Positions 44,448 to 56,287 of a stretch of 64,000 nt of DNA are shown here, in pieces. Every line of letters starts with the position of its first letter. The stretch's first letter is position 1. The stretch comes from Dactylellina haptotyla (Eukaryota; Ascomycota; Orbiliomycetes; Orbiliales; Orbiliaceae). The stretch spans positions 1,054,001 through 1,118,000 of the forward strand of contig CM062381.1 in NCBI GenBank assembly GCA_031310005.1. Reading direction: 5' to 3'. The position numbers and the translations under genes were made by a program. Under the pieces are notes generated by a model. It did no database searches and was not told the DNA's origin. It worked only from the letters and a program-made list of their open reading frames with translations.

Positions 44448-46478
44448 CTAGTTGTCATTGGCGGTATCCTCAGGATTTAGCTCATCCTCATTCACATCTT
44501 CTGGAAGCGCAAACTTGGTATTCTCCGCTGAGGCTCCCGAGACGGACTTGGATGCAATCCTGGTCACAAGGGTGGTCGGAGCATCCTGCTTGATCACTCT
44601 GAATCCATCGGCGAGTGTACCATTGCTTGGGGTACCATTGCTTGGGGTACCATTGCTTGGGGTACCGTTGTTTGGGGTACCAGTGGGAGCAGCCTGTTCG
44701 CCACCGCCGTTAGCGTTGCCGTCGGTGACGACTTTGAAGCCGTCTGGAAGGGCGGTTGGGTTGATTAGCTGTGGGGCCCCGGCTGGGGTGGTGATCTGGG
44801 CGGCGGTGGTGGTGATGACTTGGAAACCATCAGGGAGTTGGCCGGCACCACCGCCAACGTTACCGTTGTTGTTACCGCCGTTGTTCCCATTGCCACCACC
44901 GATGTTTCCATTGTTCCCACCGTTGTTGCCATTGTTGTTACCACCTCCATTGCCGTTATTGTTACCGCCATTGTTACCGCCATTGTTACCGCCATTGTTA
45001 CCATTTCCGTTACCGCCGTTGTTACCATTTCCATTACCATTGTTGTTACCGCCTCCATTGCCATTGTTATTGCCGTTGTTGTTACCACCTCCATTGCCAC
45101 CGTTGTTACCATTTCCATTGCCATTATTGTTTCCATTTCCGTTGCCATTGTTGTTACCGCTTCCATTGCCATTGTTGTTACCATTGTTGTTACCGTTTCC
45201 GGTGCCATTGTTACCGTTACCGTTACCGTTGGGGATATCTTCTGGCTTTAGCTGTTTGAAGCCGGTAGGGAGAGGAGCATCGGCAGCGGCTTCAGTTTGG
45301 GAAGTGCCAGCGGGACCAGCACCAGATGAGATGACACTGAAGCCTTCTGGGAGTTTATCTTTGGCGGCAGCGGCTTCAGTAGTGTTACCGCATGGGGCAG
45401 CCAATGGAGTAGCTTCTGCAACTGCTGGGGCAGAAGACGGGGAGCTATCTGCTGCTGGGGACGACTCTGATGAGGAAGACTGTGTTGACGAGGCCTCAGC
45501 TGGGGAGGGCTCAGCTGGGGAGGACTCTGCAGCGGCAGCTGAAGATGGAGAAGACTCTGGGGCAGCAGAGCTGGAAGCATCAGCTGCAGCTGGGGAAGAC
45601 TCTGCAGCAGCAGATGAGGGTGCAGCTTCACTAGACTCGGCCGGTGCGGCTTCGCCGGAAGGAGACCCCGCTGCAGGTGCAGAAGTTGGTGAAGCACTAG
45701 CTTCGGCAGGAGAAGGCGTGGCTCCCGCAGCTGGAGTCTCGGCGGGCATGGAACTGGCTCCAGGAACCTCAGCCGGTGGGCTGGTTGGTCCCCCTTGAGT
45801 AGCATCAGAGGTAGGAGTAGACCCGACGGTTTGAGTGCTGGAGATTGGACCACCCACTGGAGCGGAGGTCTCTGAGCCGACAAGCGAGAAACCAGGTGGC
45901 AAGGATCCTTCGACATCCAATCCTCGCACAGTGGTACCTGTATCAGCGGCGGCGATGTTTATCTTCCCACCGATGGTAGTGGTGATGACCGCTTTTACTG
46001 CGACCTTCTTACCAACCTTCTTCTTAGCCGGTTTCTCGGTCTCACCTTGCGTGGTATCACTCTCCTGAGCACCATCGGCGGCGTTCTTAGGAGTAGTGAC
46101 AGTGGAGTTCGACGGCTGACCGCCAACGGCGTTAGGAGGGAACTGCGGAGCTGCGTTATCCGGGATTTCTTCCTCCTGGTCATCTTGAGTTAAGCGGATA
46201 CTGGCCACCGCGGGGATCTCCTCCTCTTGGTCGTCTTGAGTGAGGCGGAGGGGACCCGCGCCGCGGCGTCTGTTCCTTCGGCCGAAAGATCTTCTTCGTC
46301 CGGCAATACCTGATGGGGGCAGGGCACTAATAGCTTTAGTAGTAGTAGCAGTCAAGCTGAGGCTGGTGGTGCTAACACGGGGAGTAGTATCTGCATTTCT
46401 TCGTTCGATTCTCCTCATGACTCCGGCCGAGGCAGCGGAGATCAAGAGTGGGGCAATGAAAAGAGTAGAAACCTTCAT
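44448..46478 (-). CDS. Secreted Ser/Pro/Ala- and Gly/Asn-repeat protein
   Basis: Single exon, 676 residues from ATG 46478. The start MKVSTLFIAPLLISAASA is a clear signal peptide. Dibasic/tribasic sites follow (RRIERR, GRRRSFGRRNRRR), typical Kex2 targets. Next comes a 12-residue unit, RLTQDDQEEEIP, present twice. A Lys-rich patch, a long Ser/Pro/Ala-rich mucin-like region (about residues 215-365) and a block of Gly/Asn repeats (about 412-546) come after. A motif LPxGFxVI recurs six times (near residues 194, 374, 403, 547, 574 and 620) between the low-complexity blocks, and a TPSNG unit repeats near the end. The C-terminus is acidic with no GPI signal visible. It is likely a cell-wall or extracellular matrix protein. 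A large Leu/Pro-rich ORF on the opposite strand is its shadow. Confidence 0.85.
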   Translation of the reverse strand: MKVSTLFIAPLLISAASAGVMRRIERRNADTTPRVSTTSLSLTATTTKAISALPPSGIAGRRRSFGRRNRRRGAGPLRLTQDDQEEEIPAVASIRLTQDDQEEEIPDNAAPQFPPNAVGGQPSNSTVTTPKNAADGAQESDTTQGETEKPAKKKVGKKVAVKAVITTTIGGKINIAAADTGTTVRGLDVEGSLPPGFSLVGSETSAPVGGPISSTQTVGSTPTSDATQGGPTSPPAEVPGASSMPAETPAAGATPSPAEASASPTSAPAAGSPSGEAAPAESSEAAPSSAAAESSPAAADASSSAAPESSPSSAAAAESSPAEPSPAEASSTQSSSSESSPAADSSPSSAPAVAEATPLAAPCGNTTEAAAAKDKLPEGFSVISSGAGPAGTSQTEAAADAPLPTGFKQLKPEDIPNGNGNGNNGTGNGNNNGNNNGNGSGNNNGNGNGNNNGNGNGNNGGNGGGNNNGNNNGNGGGNNNGNGNGNNGGNGNGNNGGNNGGNNGGNNNGNGGGNNNGNNGGNNGNIGGGNGNNGGNNNGNVGGGAGQLPDGFQVITTTAAQITTPAGAPQLINPTALPDGFKVVTDGNANGGGEQAAPTGTPNNGTPSNGTPSNGTPSNGTLADGFRVIKQDAPTTLVTRIASKSVSGASAENTKFALPEDVNEDELNPEDTANDN
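44617..44681 (-). repeat. 15-bp tandem repeat (GTPSN codons)
   Basis: About four copies of a 15-base unit around CATTGCTTGGGGTAC on the plus strand, encoding Gly-Thr-Pro-Ser-Asn. The last copy differs at two bases. Length variation between strains is likely. Confidence 0.85.
44860..45235 (-). repeat. Trinucleotide-type Gly/Asn coding repeat
   Basis: About 375 bases of GGN/AAY codons (plus strand GTTNCC/ATT patterns) encode a near-pure Gly/Asn tract. It is an imperfect minisatellite in three-base register, so length changes would keep the frame. Confidence 0.85.
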
Positions 46479-48573
46479 TTTTGATATATAAAAATCGTTA
46501 GTTGGGTTATGCAAGTTGATCTACAACCTTAAATGTTCATAAAATATCACAGATATTTAGAAGTGAACAAGGGGATATTGAAAAATGACGTTTTAAAAAA
46601 TGTTAAAAAGGGAATGTGTGTAAAGACGTCGTTTTTGCAATGAGCGTTTCCAGAACAGCTCGACCTTCCAGAGGTAAGAAATGAAGGTATGAGGGGGAAA
46701 GAGTAGATGAAGCGCGGAAGGCGGATAGGGATGCTTGAGAAGCTTGGGAGGATGGAAGCAGAAACTTGAGGGAGGGACAATTATCCATACTTATACAAAC
46801 TAAACACTTAATGCAATTCGTTTAACTGGTATTATTGGCAATAAAATGTTTAGTATACGTACTCGCCTGCACAGTGACATAAACAGACAGTAAAACCAAA
46901 CGACGGTGTGTTGAAACGTGACAGCCTCAAACTTTTTGCCCTCTCGCCGTTCGTATACTGCATATATTGCCAGCCCGGCAGCATGCAAAGACTTCGCCCT
47001 CTGGACCCATCCCAGAGCCGAACATGCGGTGCCTGAAGCTATTCCTCATCCTGCTGAAACTTGCATACTATCAATAAGTCTAGTAAGCGAACAGGTATCA
47101 ATCTGCAAGTTTTACAAACGGACCATCCGCTAGTGTGCTCACACTATCACCTTATTCGTTTCCATATATCCCCGATAGAGGCATCTTGATCCCCCTCTCC
47201 CAAGAAAAACCATGTCGTACCGGGAATGGCGTTGTCCCGTCTGAGATCTTGGGTAGGTTTTTCCATCCCAAGCCGGAGAAGGGGTGGGTCCGCCCTCGGG
47301 TGCACCAGGCTGTGTGAATCTGGAATCGGAAGAGCCGTACCACTGTCAAGAGTGGGTTACAGAGCCAGCACGCCGCTGTTTTGCCCGCATCCTATCCTCT
47401 TTCTCGACAAGTCGAATACTAGAATACCACCTCCGGCCGACCTTTTCTGGTTCTGTCTTGACGTCAAACGGAGACACACCCCCCTCGGGTAGCGTTCCCA
47501 TGTTTCGATAAGCTTTTCATGCGACTGGCACTCGGGTGTTGCATTTTATTTGCCTTAGGACAAACAACACCTTTTTCCAGAAAGAGAAAAGAGGACGTCC
47601 GACGCAGCCAATCGGAGAATAGCAACCCCTGGCCGGCCTGCTACATCAGGGATGTCGCAGGGCCTGTGCCAAGCCCGTTTCACGCTGCCCAACACTTCTT
47701 CTTCTCTCCAAGAAGTTGACACAGGAGGTCTCGATCAGTCTACCAGACTCTTGTTTTTTGTTCTCGAATACTGTCTGATGGCGTAGGTGTAACACTAGCA
47801 AAGCTTAGCCTGGGCCTATTCATAGCCTTAGCCACAGGTCTACCAGAGTGAAGGGAGAGAGGCTGGAAATGTATTCCCAGCTCATCCTATCTACCCCAGG
47901 ATTGTATCAGCTGCGGCAACACATTTTATCATGTTTCCGTTCTTTCGTACACGAATCTAACCTCGTAGCTTGCAGCGTTTGGCTAACGAGACAATCTTGA
48001 ATCGAGTCGTTTTGGAAACGTTAACTGGTAAGCTTGGTTTCCCTCTAGCCCGTTTATACGAAGGAAACACCTCGTTTATGACGATGTATAATAGCAGTAG
48101 TAATAGTAATCTGGTGCGTATGCAATGCAAGCCACCAAACAGAACAGAACGAATTCGAAACTCGTCTCGAAGTTTCGTTTCCGGCCTAGTCGATATATAC
48201 TTCGCCCACGATGACTATAGCTAGTATACTGAGTAATATGTATGGTAGATACATAAAGCACACCCCGTACATTTCATTTCCCTTCGATCTTCCTTCCCCC
48301 ATCTCCAACCGTTTTTTTAAACACAGATCATCTACTCCCTCAACCGTGGCTACCACTCATACTACGCACGCGGGTCGTCCAACGCTGGTCGTTCTTTACC
48401 GATTTCTTTCTTTAATTTATATTTTTCTTAATTTATTTACCCTCATTCGTTATCTCTCGCAGAGCGATCAAGATTTTTTCTTTCTCTGACTCAAAAACGA
48501 TCATTAATCTAATACACTAATATACAATACCCTCCTTGAAACTTTTTATATTAAGAATATATATACGGAAAAG
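46479..48573. other. Divergent intergenic region
   Basis: 2.1 kb between the Gly/Asn-rich gene (minus) and the subtilase (plus). Overlapping ORFs near 47150-47510 on both strands lack resemblance. The last 300 bases before 48574 are CT-rich and TATA-like (TATATTAAGAATATATATAC), consistent with the protease promoter and leader. Confidence 0.45.
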
Positions 48574-50038
48574 ATGAAATCTTTAACTCTTCTCTCTTGC
48601 CTGCTCATGGCATCTTCCACCCTCTCTGCCCCCGCTGCACCACCTAGTAAGGAAATCGCAAAGATCATAGCGCGGGATTCCACACAAGATGAAGGTGCGA
48701 GCCCGCACACCCACAAGGGCTATCTAATCCGCATGGCGGACCACGAAAAACGCTCCTGGACACACGTCCTCTCCGAGCTCGGGGTAAACCAAACGCACAA
48801 CCCCCAAGTCTTCGGCCGCACAGTGCGCATGGCAGCCGTCCACCTCTCCCACGAGGAAGCCCGCACCATCTCCCGCCGCGGTAACGTCGCCTCCATCGAG
48901 AAGAACTACATCCGGCGCGCGGCGGTGATGCCGTCGAAATCCAAGTCACGCGTGATGGCGCGCGGATGGAGACATGATATCAGACGCCGACAGGCGGATG
49001 CTATGGTCGTGCAGAATACCGCGCCCTGGGGGTTAGAGCGTATATCTTCGAACGCTACAATCGACCTGGGGGACCGGAATGCGGAGGATACGTTTTTCAA
49101 GTACAAGTTTGATCGGTTGAGTGGGTCTGGCGTGGACGTTTACGTGCTCGATTCGGGGATTAATATCAACCATGTGGATTTTGCGGGCAGGGCGAAGATG
49201 GTGTTTACTGCTTTTGACGATAACGGGGAGGATAAAGCGGGGCATGGGTGAGTTCTTTTCTTTACATCAGTACTTTTGATATATAGACGGTGGCTAACTG
49301 ATCTTTTTTGAAATTTGTAGAACACATACAGCTGGCACAGTCGGGTCTCTGACGTACGGTGTGGCTAAGAATGTGAACATCATGGGTGTCAAGGTGCTCA
49401 ATGATAAGGGCGAGGGCGAGGATGCTGGGATATCAAAGGGTATCGACGCCGTGATTGATATGCACGAGGAACGGAAGGCTAAACCGGGGTTCATGGGGTC
49501 TGTTATCACCATGTCCATCGGTGAAGGCGGTACTTCGATCACACTCGGTGATATCGTGCGTCGTGCGTCTCAAGCGGGTATTCACATTGTTGTATCGGCG
49601 GGTAACGAAGGCGGTGATGCTTGTGGCGCTGACCCCGCCCGTCTATCTACTCAAATGCCAGTGATCACTGTCGGCGCGACGGATATTCAAGACCAGAGGG
49701 CCAAGTTCTCCAACTGGGGCAAGTGCGTGGATATCCACGCTCCCGGTGTCGACGTCGTGAGTACCTGGAACGAGGGCAACCGCAGCGTCAAGTCCGAGGA
49801 AGGGACGTCGATGGCGGCGCCGCACGTTGCGGGTGTGATCGCGACGGAGCTGGCGAAGAACGGGCAGTTCAAGACTGATCCGGAGGGGATGAAGAAGTGG
49901 ATCATGGCAAACGCGCTGGATGGGGTGATCAAGGGCGGGGATAAGGTGATGGGTGGGGCGAAGTATCTTTTGAACACTGGGATTGGGGGCGGCTCGTCGA
50001 ATGCGACGATGAAGGCCTACTACATGAAGTCATTCTAA
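48574..50038 (+). CDS. Secreted subtilisin-like serine protease (S8, proteinase K-like)
   Basis: Two exons (48574-49247, 49321-50038) join in phase to 463 residues. Signal peptide MKSLTLLSCLLMASSTLSAP is followed by an inhibitor I9-type propeptide (from about residue 48, GYLIRMADHEKRSW) ending at a basic site near IRRRQA. The mature domain starts around AMVVQNTAPWGLERISS. The catalytic triad is visible: Asp in VDVYVLDSGIN, His in AGHGTHTAGTVGS (the intron splits this Gly codon) and Ser in EEGTSMAAPHVAGV. The oxyanion Asn is in VSAGNEGGDAC. Such proteases degrade extracellular or host protein, or act in the vacuole; the secretion signal and lack of retention motif suggest export. It has no C-terminal extension. 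Confidence 0.95.
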
Positions 50039-52308
50039 TTGTGTGGTTTCTTTCTTTTTGCAACATTTTGATTTATTTTGTATAGCATTTTTAGCGATTT
50101 GATATCAATTTTTGCGAGTTATTGAATATTTCCTAATACCAATATAAATATATCTTTAAACAACCAACCGTACACCTTCGAAGTCTTAGATTGGGTAGGC
50201 AGATGATAATTGGAAAGGAGATGAAAGATACCTTGGAGGAAAGGGGATGAGGGGAGAAGAATAGGAAGTAATAAGACCGGGGGGCAAGTTATGCCACGTT
50301 CCGACGCGGATAAGGAGCAGCCTATCGAAGCCACAGCATTTAAAAATGCAGCAAAAGGAAAAAAAAGACAGCTATAACTTGGTGGAGATCTTAAGATATC
50401 TTGGGGAAGGTTTAATTATCGAGAATCACGGATATAAAATCTGTACCTTTTCACCAGATATATCTTATATGGCGGATGTGTATATATCAAAGGAGTTACA
50501 TTGGTTAGGATCAAACGTCGTCTTTGGGGACTGGCGGGGATGGAGAAACCGGGATTTGGGAGTGTGGATTGGCAAACACATGCGATGAGTTGGGGGGGGG
50601 GGCTGACATGCGATCCGGTGAGGGTTTGTTCGTCGGGGTTGTGATGGAGGAAAGTGGCCAAATGGAAAAGCAGGCTTGGAGGAACAGGGCATAGTTGGGA
50701 GCATCACGATAGTTAGCATCAGCCGAAGGATCCCGAACGGGACGATTTGCAGACGCATTCGCATTTACGTCAGGTCAGCCTTGGTGAGGTCTGGGAAAGA
50801 AGGGCAAGCGGAGGGTGGTGGAAACGCAGAGTGCATTGGCAGGCATCTGTGAAACGCAAATTCATTTCTTTCTACGTGTATACGTGGTGCTGCCGTGTAT
50901 GTGCAGGCGGAAGAAAGAGAAAGAAGGAAGGGCTGGGAGGAGGAGGAGGAGGAGGGTACTAGCATCGTGCTGTGCGGAGCGCCAAGGGGGCAGAGGGAGT
51001 GGAAGGGAAGGTAGGTACGAAGGGCGAGGGACGAGTGGAGTGGCGATGGTCTACTGGACAATAGCCGACGGAGGATGAAAGGGGGAAGGGAGCACGATAG
51101 CAGCACACGGGACCCCATCACAGCAATCTATCACCATCTCATAATATCCGTCATCGAATCTCCATCGTATCCATCTCCGCTGCTACGGTGGGAGTGGGCA
51201 TATAATATTATGATGTAAATAGAATGTAAATATGGTATATATAAACAAACAAATAAACATGCCGTTGCGGTAGAAGTGTATACGGCGGTGAAGCTGGCGA
51301 TGTTTGCGGCGGCTTGGCGGGACATAATTGCTTCTTTGGCACAACGCGTGAAATGGCAATGGGGCAGCGGGCAACACATTCGCATCGCTCCATCTGATCT
51401 GATTCCCACGGGCAAGTCGAAACCCGCTCATCTAACAAGACACACCGCACACACCACACACACTCGCCCACCACCGCTTCCTCCACCACCGCCAGCCAGT
51501 CCGTCTCTCTGCCAGTCCGCTCAGTCCACGGAAACAGGACAGGATGCCTCGACCATTATTCTCTCGCCCACCACCACCACCTCCGCCCCCTTCCCTCCCT
51601 CTCTCGTCATCACCACCACCACCACCAACCTCAACCTCATCGTCGCCATCACCATCATCACCATCGTCATCACCACCATCGCCGCCATCACCACCATCGT
51701 CGCCCTTCCCTGTCCCGTAGCACTCCCATCTCACCACCATCACCAAATACCCTCCGTTCCAACAACACCACACGTGTGTTTCAAAAATCCCGCCGCCGTC
51801 TCTCCTCCGAATTCCCACCCCCAATAGCCGTAGCCCTTACCGAACCCGGATTAAAAAATAAAAAGAGGTGTCTTCACCCTTCTCTTCTTCCGCCCTCTCG
51901 CCAAAGGACTCTCTCTCCCCATATCTACGCCTGATCTCACCGCTTGGCTCTTTCCTCCTTTGTCACCACCACCATCGTCTTCGGTAAGGTAACATCGACT
52001 CGGAAAAAATTGTGATCACTCCCAATCATCACCACCTCTACCATCGGTTGGACGGGATTCCTCCATTTGGCCTATCGCCGGAATATCCGATTTTTAATTA
52101 TTAAACATCACACACACGCACACACGCACAGTAGGCTTCACCGGCTGACACGTCTGTCTGTGTATCAACACGGGCTGAATAAATTGGGACTGCATCCTCA
52201 CCCGGGCTGTCCAGACAGCCCTTCATCTGTCCCTCTTTCCCTTCCGTCCTTCTGATATTCTCTCCGGAGGGACAAAGAGATATATAAATATATATACACA
52301 CAGCCGCA
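50039..52308. other. Intergenic with CT/CCA-rich leader of IES4
   Basis: From about 50900 to 51080 the plus strand is purine-rich. From 51440 to 52250 it is CT/CCA-rich, a typical long fungal promoter and leader for IES4, ending with TATATAAATATATATAC just before its ATG. The ORFs at 51276-51827 (plus) and 51432-51824 (minus) are translations of simple repeats. Nothing else seen. Confidence 0.45.
51606..51710 (+). repeat. (CAC/ATC)n simple repeat
   Basis: About 100 bases of CACCAC, CATCAC and CATCGTC units in the IES4 upstream region. On the minus strand it would read as an Asp/Gly-rich peptide, but no gene is supported. Confidence 0.8.
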
Positions 52309-53185
52309 ATGTCGTCGACATCGGACTCTCCCTCTCCCACAAGTACAACCCCCTCGAAACCCCAGCTCATCATCAAACTAAAACTCACTCCGGCTGCCCT
52401 CCGTCCTTTTCAAGACGAGTCGCCTGTTGCTTCGACTCCTTCAAAGCCAGCTTCCGTCGCCGACGATGAAAAGACTCCTCTAGGTGCAACCTCTCCTGCC
52501 ACCGCCGCCTCCCCCATCCCCACCCCCTCTGTCGCCTCGCCCGCTCCAACAGGACCCGGATCTCCTCCCAATCTTGAAGGAAAAGCGGTCAACGGTGTCG
52601 TCGAGGCTGTCAAACGCGGTGGGAAACGTGCCGGCGGCGGAGGCGGCAAGCCCGGCCCCAAGAAGCGAAAGCTGTAAGTCAATTCTTCCAACCCTTTTTC
52701 TTTCTTTTATATTCATTTTACTGACGGATCGAATTAGTGACGACGGCACTTCCCTCCCACCCTCGCGATTGGGCCCCAAAGCATCCGGCGGCGCCATCAA
52801 CGCCGGCCTCCGCGCCCTCGACCGCTCCGGCAATCCCTGCAAGAAATGGTCTAAGGCTCCCCTCACCCTCAAGAGCTTCACCGGCTTCAGCTTCGCCCTC
52901 AAGGTCTACGGCACTCCTCTCAACCCTACCGTTCCCGAGGAACTTAAAGACGGACTCAACGTGCCTGTCTCGGACGCTGCTTCCATCGTCTCAGCACCCC
53001 AAAGTGACGTCGGTACCCCGAAAGAAGAAGCAGCCGACACCAACGGAGCCACGCCAATGGAAGACGTTCGGAGCACCAACGGCGATGTCCAGACACCCCG
53101 GCCTGTCGTCACCGGTGGAGTCAACGGCGTCAATGGAGTTCCTCACGTCTCCACGCCCGGAGGTACGTTGGTCGCTCCCGTATAA
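52309..53185 (+). CDS. IES4: INO80 complex subunit Ies4
   Basis: Two exons (52309-52673, 52738-53185) join in phase to 270 residues. The family's N-terminal motif QLIIKLKLTPAALRPF is present. A basic GKPGPKKRKLDDGT segment spans the intron. The core SRLGPKASGGAINAGLRALD, RSGNPCKKWSKAPLTLKSFT and GFSFALKVYG follows. Ies4 is a fungal-specific subunit of the INO80 chromatin remodeller; in yeast it is an SQ/TQ target of the checkpoint kinases. Regions between the conserved blocks are Ser/Pro/Ala-rich. A possible donor (GGTACGTTGG at 53162) near the end means the last few residues could differ. Confidence 0.9.
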
Positions 53186-55540
53186 GCGACGCACTACGTG
53201 TACCTCCGCCGGTATCGGACTACCTATCGCGCTTCGACGTGTGTCGTGTGACCGTCTCACTCGTTTCCCTTTAACTTTCTCATTCGCTGATCTGCTTTAC
53301 ATCTTTGGGTATTGGCGTTTCCGGGTTTAATTCTTCCGTCATCTATTTCAACACACTATAGACGTGATCTTGCTACAGTATCGCTCGTTTCTTGTATCAT
53401 ACTACTCTGACGCTTTCCGTCTTTTTTTGGGGTGTTACTTTTCTTCCTCTTGGACGGTTTGACGATATTTCCCCTTTATCTGTAACCTTATCCACGCGTC
53501 CACCATGACGAAAAAACGGTGTTGTCCTGGGGTTTCTTTATCTTTCATCTTCTATACTGCAAATATTTAACCTGCTGCTTCTCTTGTTTCTTTTCTCTTT
53601 CATCTTTTCTGGGGGTGCATGATGCCAGGGTTTTCAATTGCTTTATCTACGATGCTTGTTGACAACTATATTCTTCCGTTTTCCTTTACTGTCAAAGGGG
53701 TTACGAGGTTCTTCTTATCAGGATATCCTTTGTTCTTCGTTTGCTATTTTCAATTGTATGATAACTTATATTTTATATATAAAAAAAAGTTTGAACTTAT
53801 TATTTCCTGATTGTTCTATGGGGGGCTTGCTGTGTTTCTATCACTTCGTGTAATACAGATGATTTTTGTGGAGTGTTAGAGAAGGTGCTTCGGATAGGTT
53901 CTGCTCGTTTCCTGCTCAGTGTAGCAGCTATCCTGCAACCACCCAGCGACCCATGGTACTCTGCGGAATCTTCTATCGGAAGAGAAAGAAAACATCTTCT
54001 GGAACTGTCTCTTGTAACTATTGGGAAATTGAAACCTATATAACCCCTTCATTCCCACCGTCCTCCATTCCCTCTCTTCATTCCTTTTTTTCTTTTCTTA
54101 TAAATAACAATAAAAGTCTTCAAGCTTCAAACATTTACATCACTATATAAATAAAGATCTAGCTTTTACCTATCCTTATGGGCGAAGAGCATCGTAGATG
54201 CTTAATTACTACGTGAGCCAATACCTATCATATAACAGCCTCGAATCACATATCGTTGAGCATCCTGGCATAGCATGGTTTTAAAACAAAAGCTTGGGCA
54301 AGGACTGGTCTCATAATTTAGCTAGCCCTGTGGACTTATCGGAGGCTTGGACCGGGACCAACAAGAGCGCAACATTTCCAGGCTCTATGTGCACGTATAT
54401 GTGTATATACCCAAGTGATCACCTACTCACATTATTTTCCACACAGTTTCCTGAACAAATCTAAGGAATGCTCACCAAGATATGATTCAGCACTACTATG
54501 AATCCTTTACTACAGTAGGTGCATGCATCTGAGGATACAGAGACGGACCTCAGCATTCTTCCTAGTCTCTACTGTGCTATCCACGCACATAACTTCGATG
54601 GATGTCGGCCTTCTTGTCGGTACAAGGGAGATACCTGGCCTGTCCAAATAAATACTGCTATTCCAACGCAAGCTTATATCTGAATGCAGCGTATCATCTC
54701 TCTTGTCTATAATATCCTAACGTCAGACCCAACTACGGGCTATTTGCATTGCAAGATATATGAGGAAGGTACGGGTATGATAAACTCACCACTCTTCACG
54801 AGAAATATAAAATCCCACTTTCATATACCCCTATGCTTTCAATAAGACCACTACATCGCGGATATATATTGCAAGACCATATATATGCATTACTATTGAA
54901 TCTCCCCGTGAACATTTGCGAGTTGATGCCTGTTTTTCCTAGACCGTCCTCAGCTGTTCGTATTCACGCTGGCAAAAGGTATATACATGATGTTTGAATA
55001 ATTATTAACTTTCTTTTCGGCACTCTCACGTATGGAATATCACTTGCTTGCGAGGAGATTTCTGGCATCTCAATGGTAACCCAATATACTATAATGACCA
55101 ACTTATTACCTGGATACATTTGTCGATACCCCTGAAAAGAGATAGAGTCTACATCTTACCAAATGGTATTGGAGACGCAGGGAATAGACACACCAGTGAT
55201 GAAAATTTTATACCTCAATCATTCTGAGAATCTAAACCGCGCATAAAGATGAACCAATACGGCTTATAGAAGTCATATAGAGAAAGTTTTCATAATTCCC
55301 TACTTTTTTATCAAATCGTGGGTTTAAATTTAAACCAACCCCCACTACCTTAGCACTGGGTATGTATGCTGGAGCATATACGTGTGGCGTATGAGAAAAT
55401 CTTCGACTATTGGCAGAAAAACAATCAGAATGCTAGAGAAATGAGTGGTGTTTGCAGATTACTTATTATTATTATGTACACTTGTCTTCCGCCACTGGAA
55501 ACGGATAAACGATCAGGTCGTAGATACCGGGAGTGAGTTC
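53186..55540. other. IES4 3' flank and ORF-poor spacer
   Basis: T-rich 3' sequence to about 53870, then about 1.3 kb of AT-rich DNA with no ORF over 60 codons on either strand. I found no transposon motif, terminal repeat or RNA gene. Just left of the gene model at 55541 the minus-strand frame continues past its stop as ELTPGIYDLIVYPFPVAEDK before further stops. Confidence 0.4.
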
Positions 55541-56287
55541 CTATCTATGGAGACTTGCTTGTATGCGGTCGCCTATATATCCTTGAGCAACTACCAAAGA
55601 CTGTGCTACGTGCAAGTCCTGCTTTATAGATCCCGTTATCGCGCCGTTTGTAATGGAGTTCCAAAGTGACGACACAGGCGCATGAATATCTTCCAACTGA
55701 GAAATGAAGGGTTGGTAATGCAATCCATCCACAAGATTGTCAGAGACGATGGAAATGATCCTAGGTGAGGAATATTGCTTTATCAATGAGAACTGCGAAG
55801 ATGCGAAAATTTCAACTACAATACCGGCTACCGAATATATATAGATACGTTACCTCGCTCAGGACCTCGACAAGCCGTATGAGCATCTCAAATGCTGTGG
55901 GAAATTTGATACAAATGTTTCTCTGTAAATCAATTATCGAGTAGCACTATATGCCAGGGATCAAAAAAAAAGGACCTCTTACAATGTTACCGTAGTTTGT
56001 TTTCAAGAGAGGCCATGAGAACAATTAAGGCTGGCCTTGTGGAAGGGATGCAGAGAGCCAAGCAGAGAAGTCCAGAACCATCTCCATTATTATTCTGGCA
56101 TTAATTATAGTCTCGGCGTATAATGTCGTTATTATACAAGTATCCCAAGCTTCTTAATGACTCCGGTGCGCCAGATCTTCAGGATTTTATCATGAGTAGA
56201 TTCGTGGATAACATCCGCATTCCATATTCTACTACACTTCGAAGCGACCCTAGAAAGTGAGATACCAGAAATGGATATTACGATCAT
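55541..56287 (-). CDS. Cryptic four-exon gene or gene relic
   Basis: Four minus-strand exons (56287-56138, 56094-55991, 55920-55854, 55792-55541) join in phase with GT-AG introns of 43, 70 and 61 bases, giving 190 residues. Parts of the reading look protein-like: TRPALIVLMASLENKLR, NICIKFPTAFEMLIRLVEVL and YSSPRIISIVSDNLVDGLHY. I do not recognise the family and see no signal or domain. Two observations suggest decay. Upstream, another frame (56375-56250) reads KNFKREIVAILSPIDGVVIF before a stop. Downstream, the final frame continues past one TAG for about 20 protein-like residues. The ancestral gene may therefore have been longer and be broken by a frameshift and stop, or this may be a short functional gene. 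Confidence 0.35.

Noticed and set aside
44452-45798. 448-residue plus-strand ORF rich in Leu and Pro
   Set aside because: Antisense shadow of the Gly/Asn and Ser/Pro/Ala repeats of the secreted protein; composition mirrors those codons.
51276-51827. Overlapping ORFs on both strands (Thr/Pro-rich and Asp/Gly-rich)
   Set aside because: Both read a CAC/ATC simple repeat in the IES4 leader.
54160-55440. Possible mutated (RIP-type) transposon in ORF-free DNA
   Set aside because: No terminal repeats, transposase or reverse transcriptase traces could be read; a dinucleotide RIP index would be needed.
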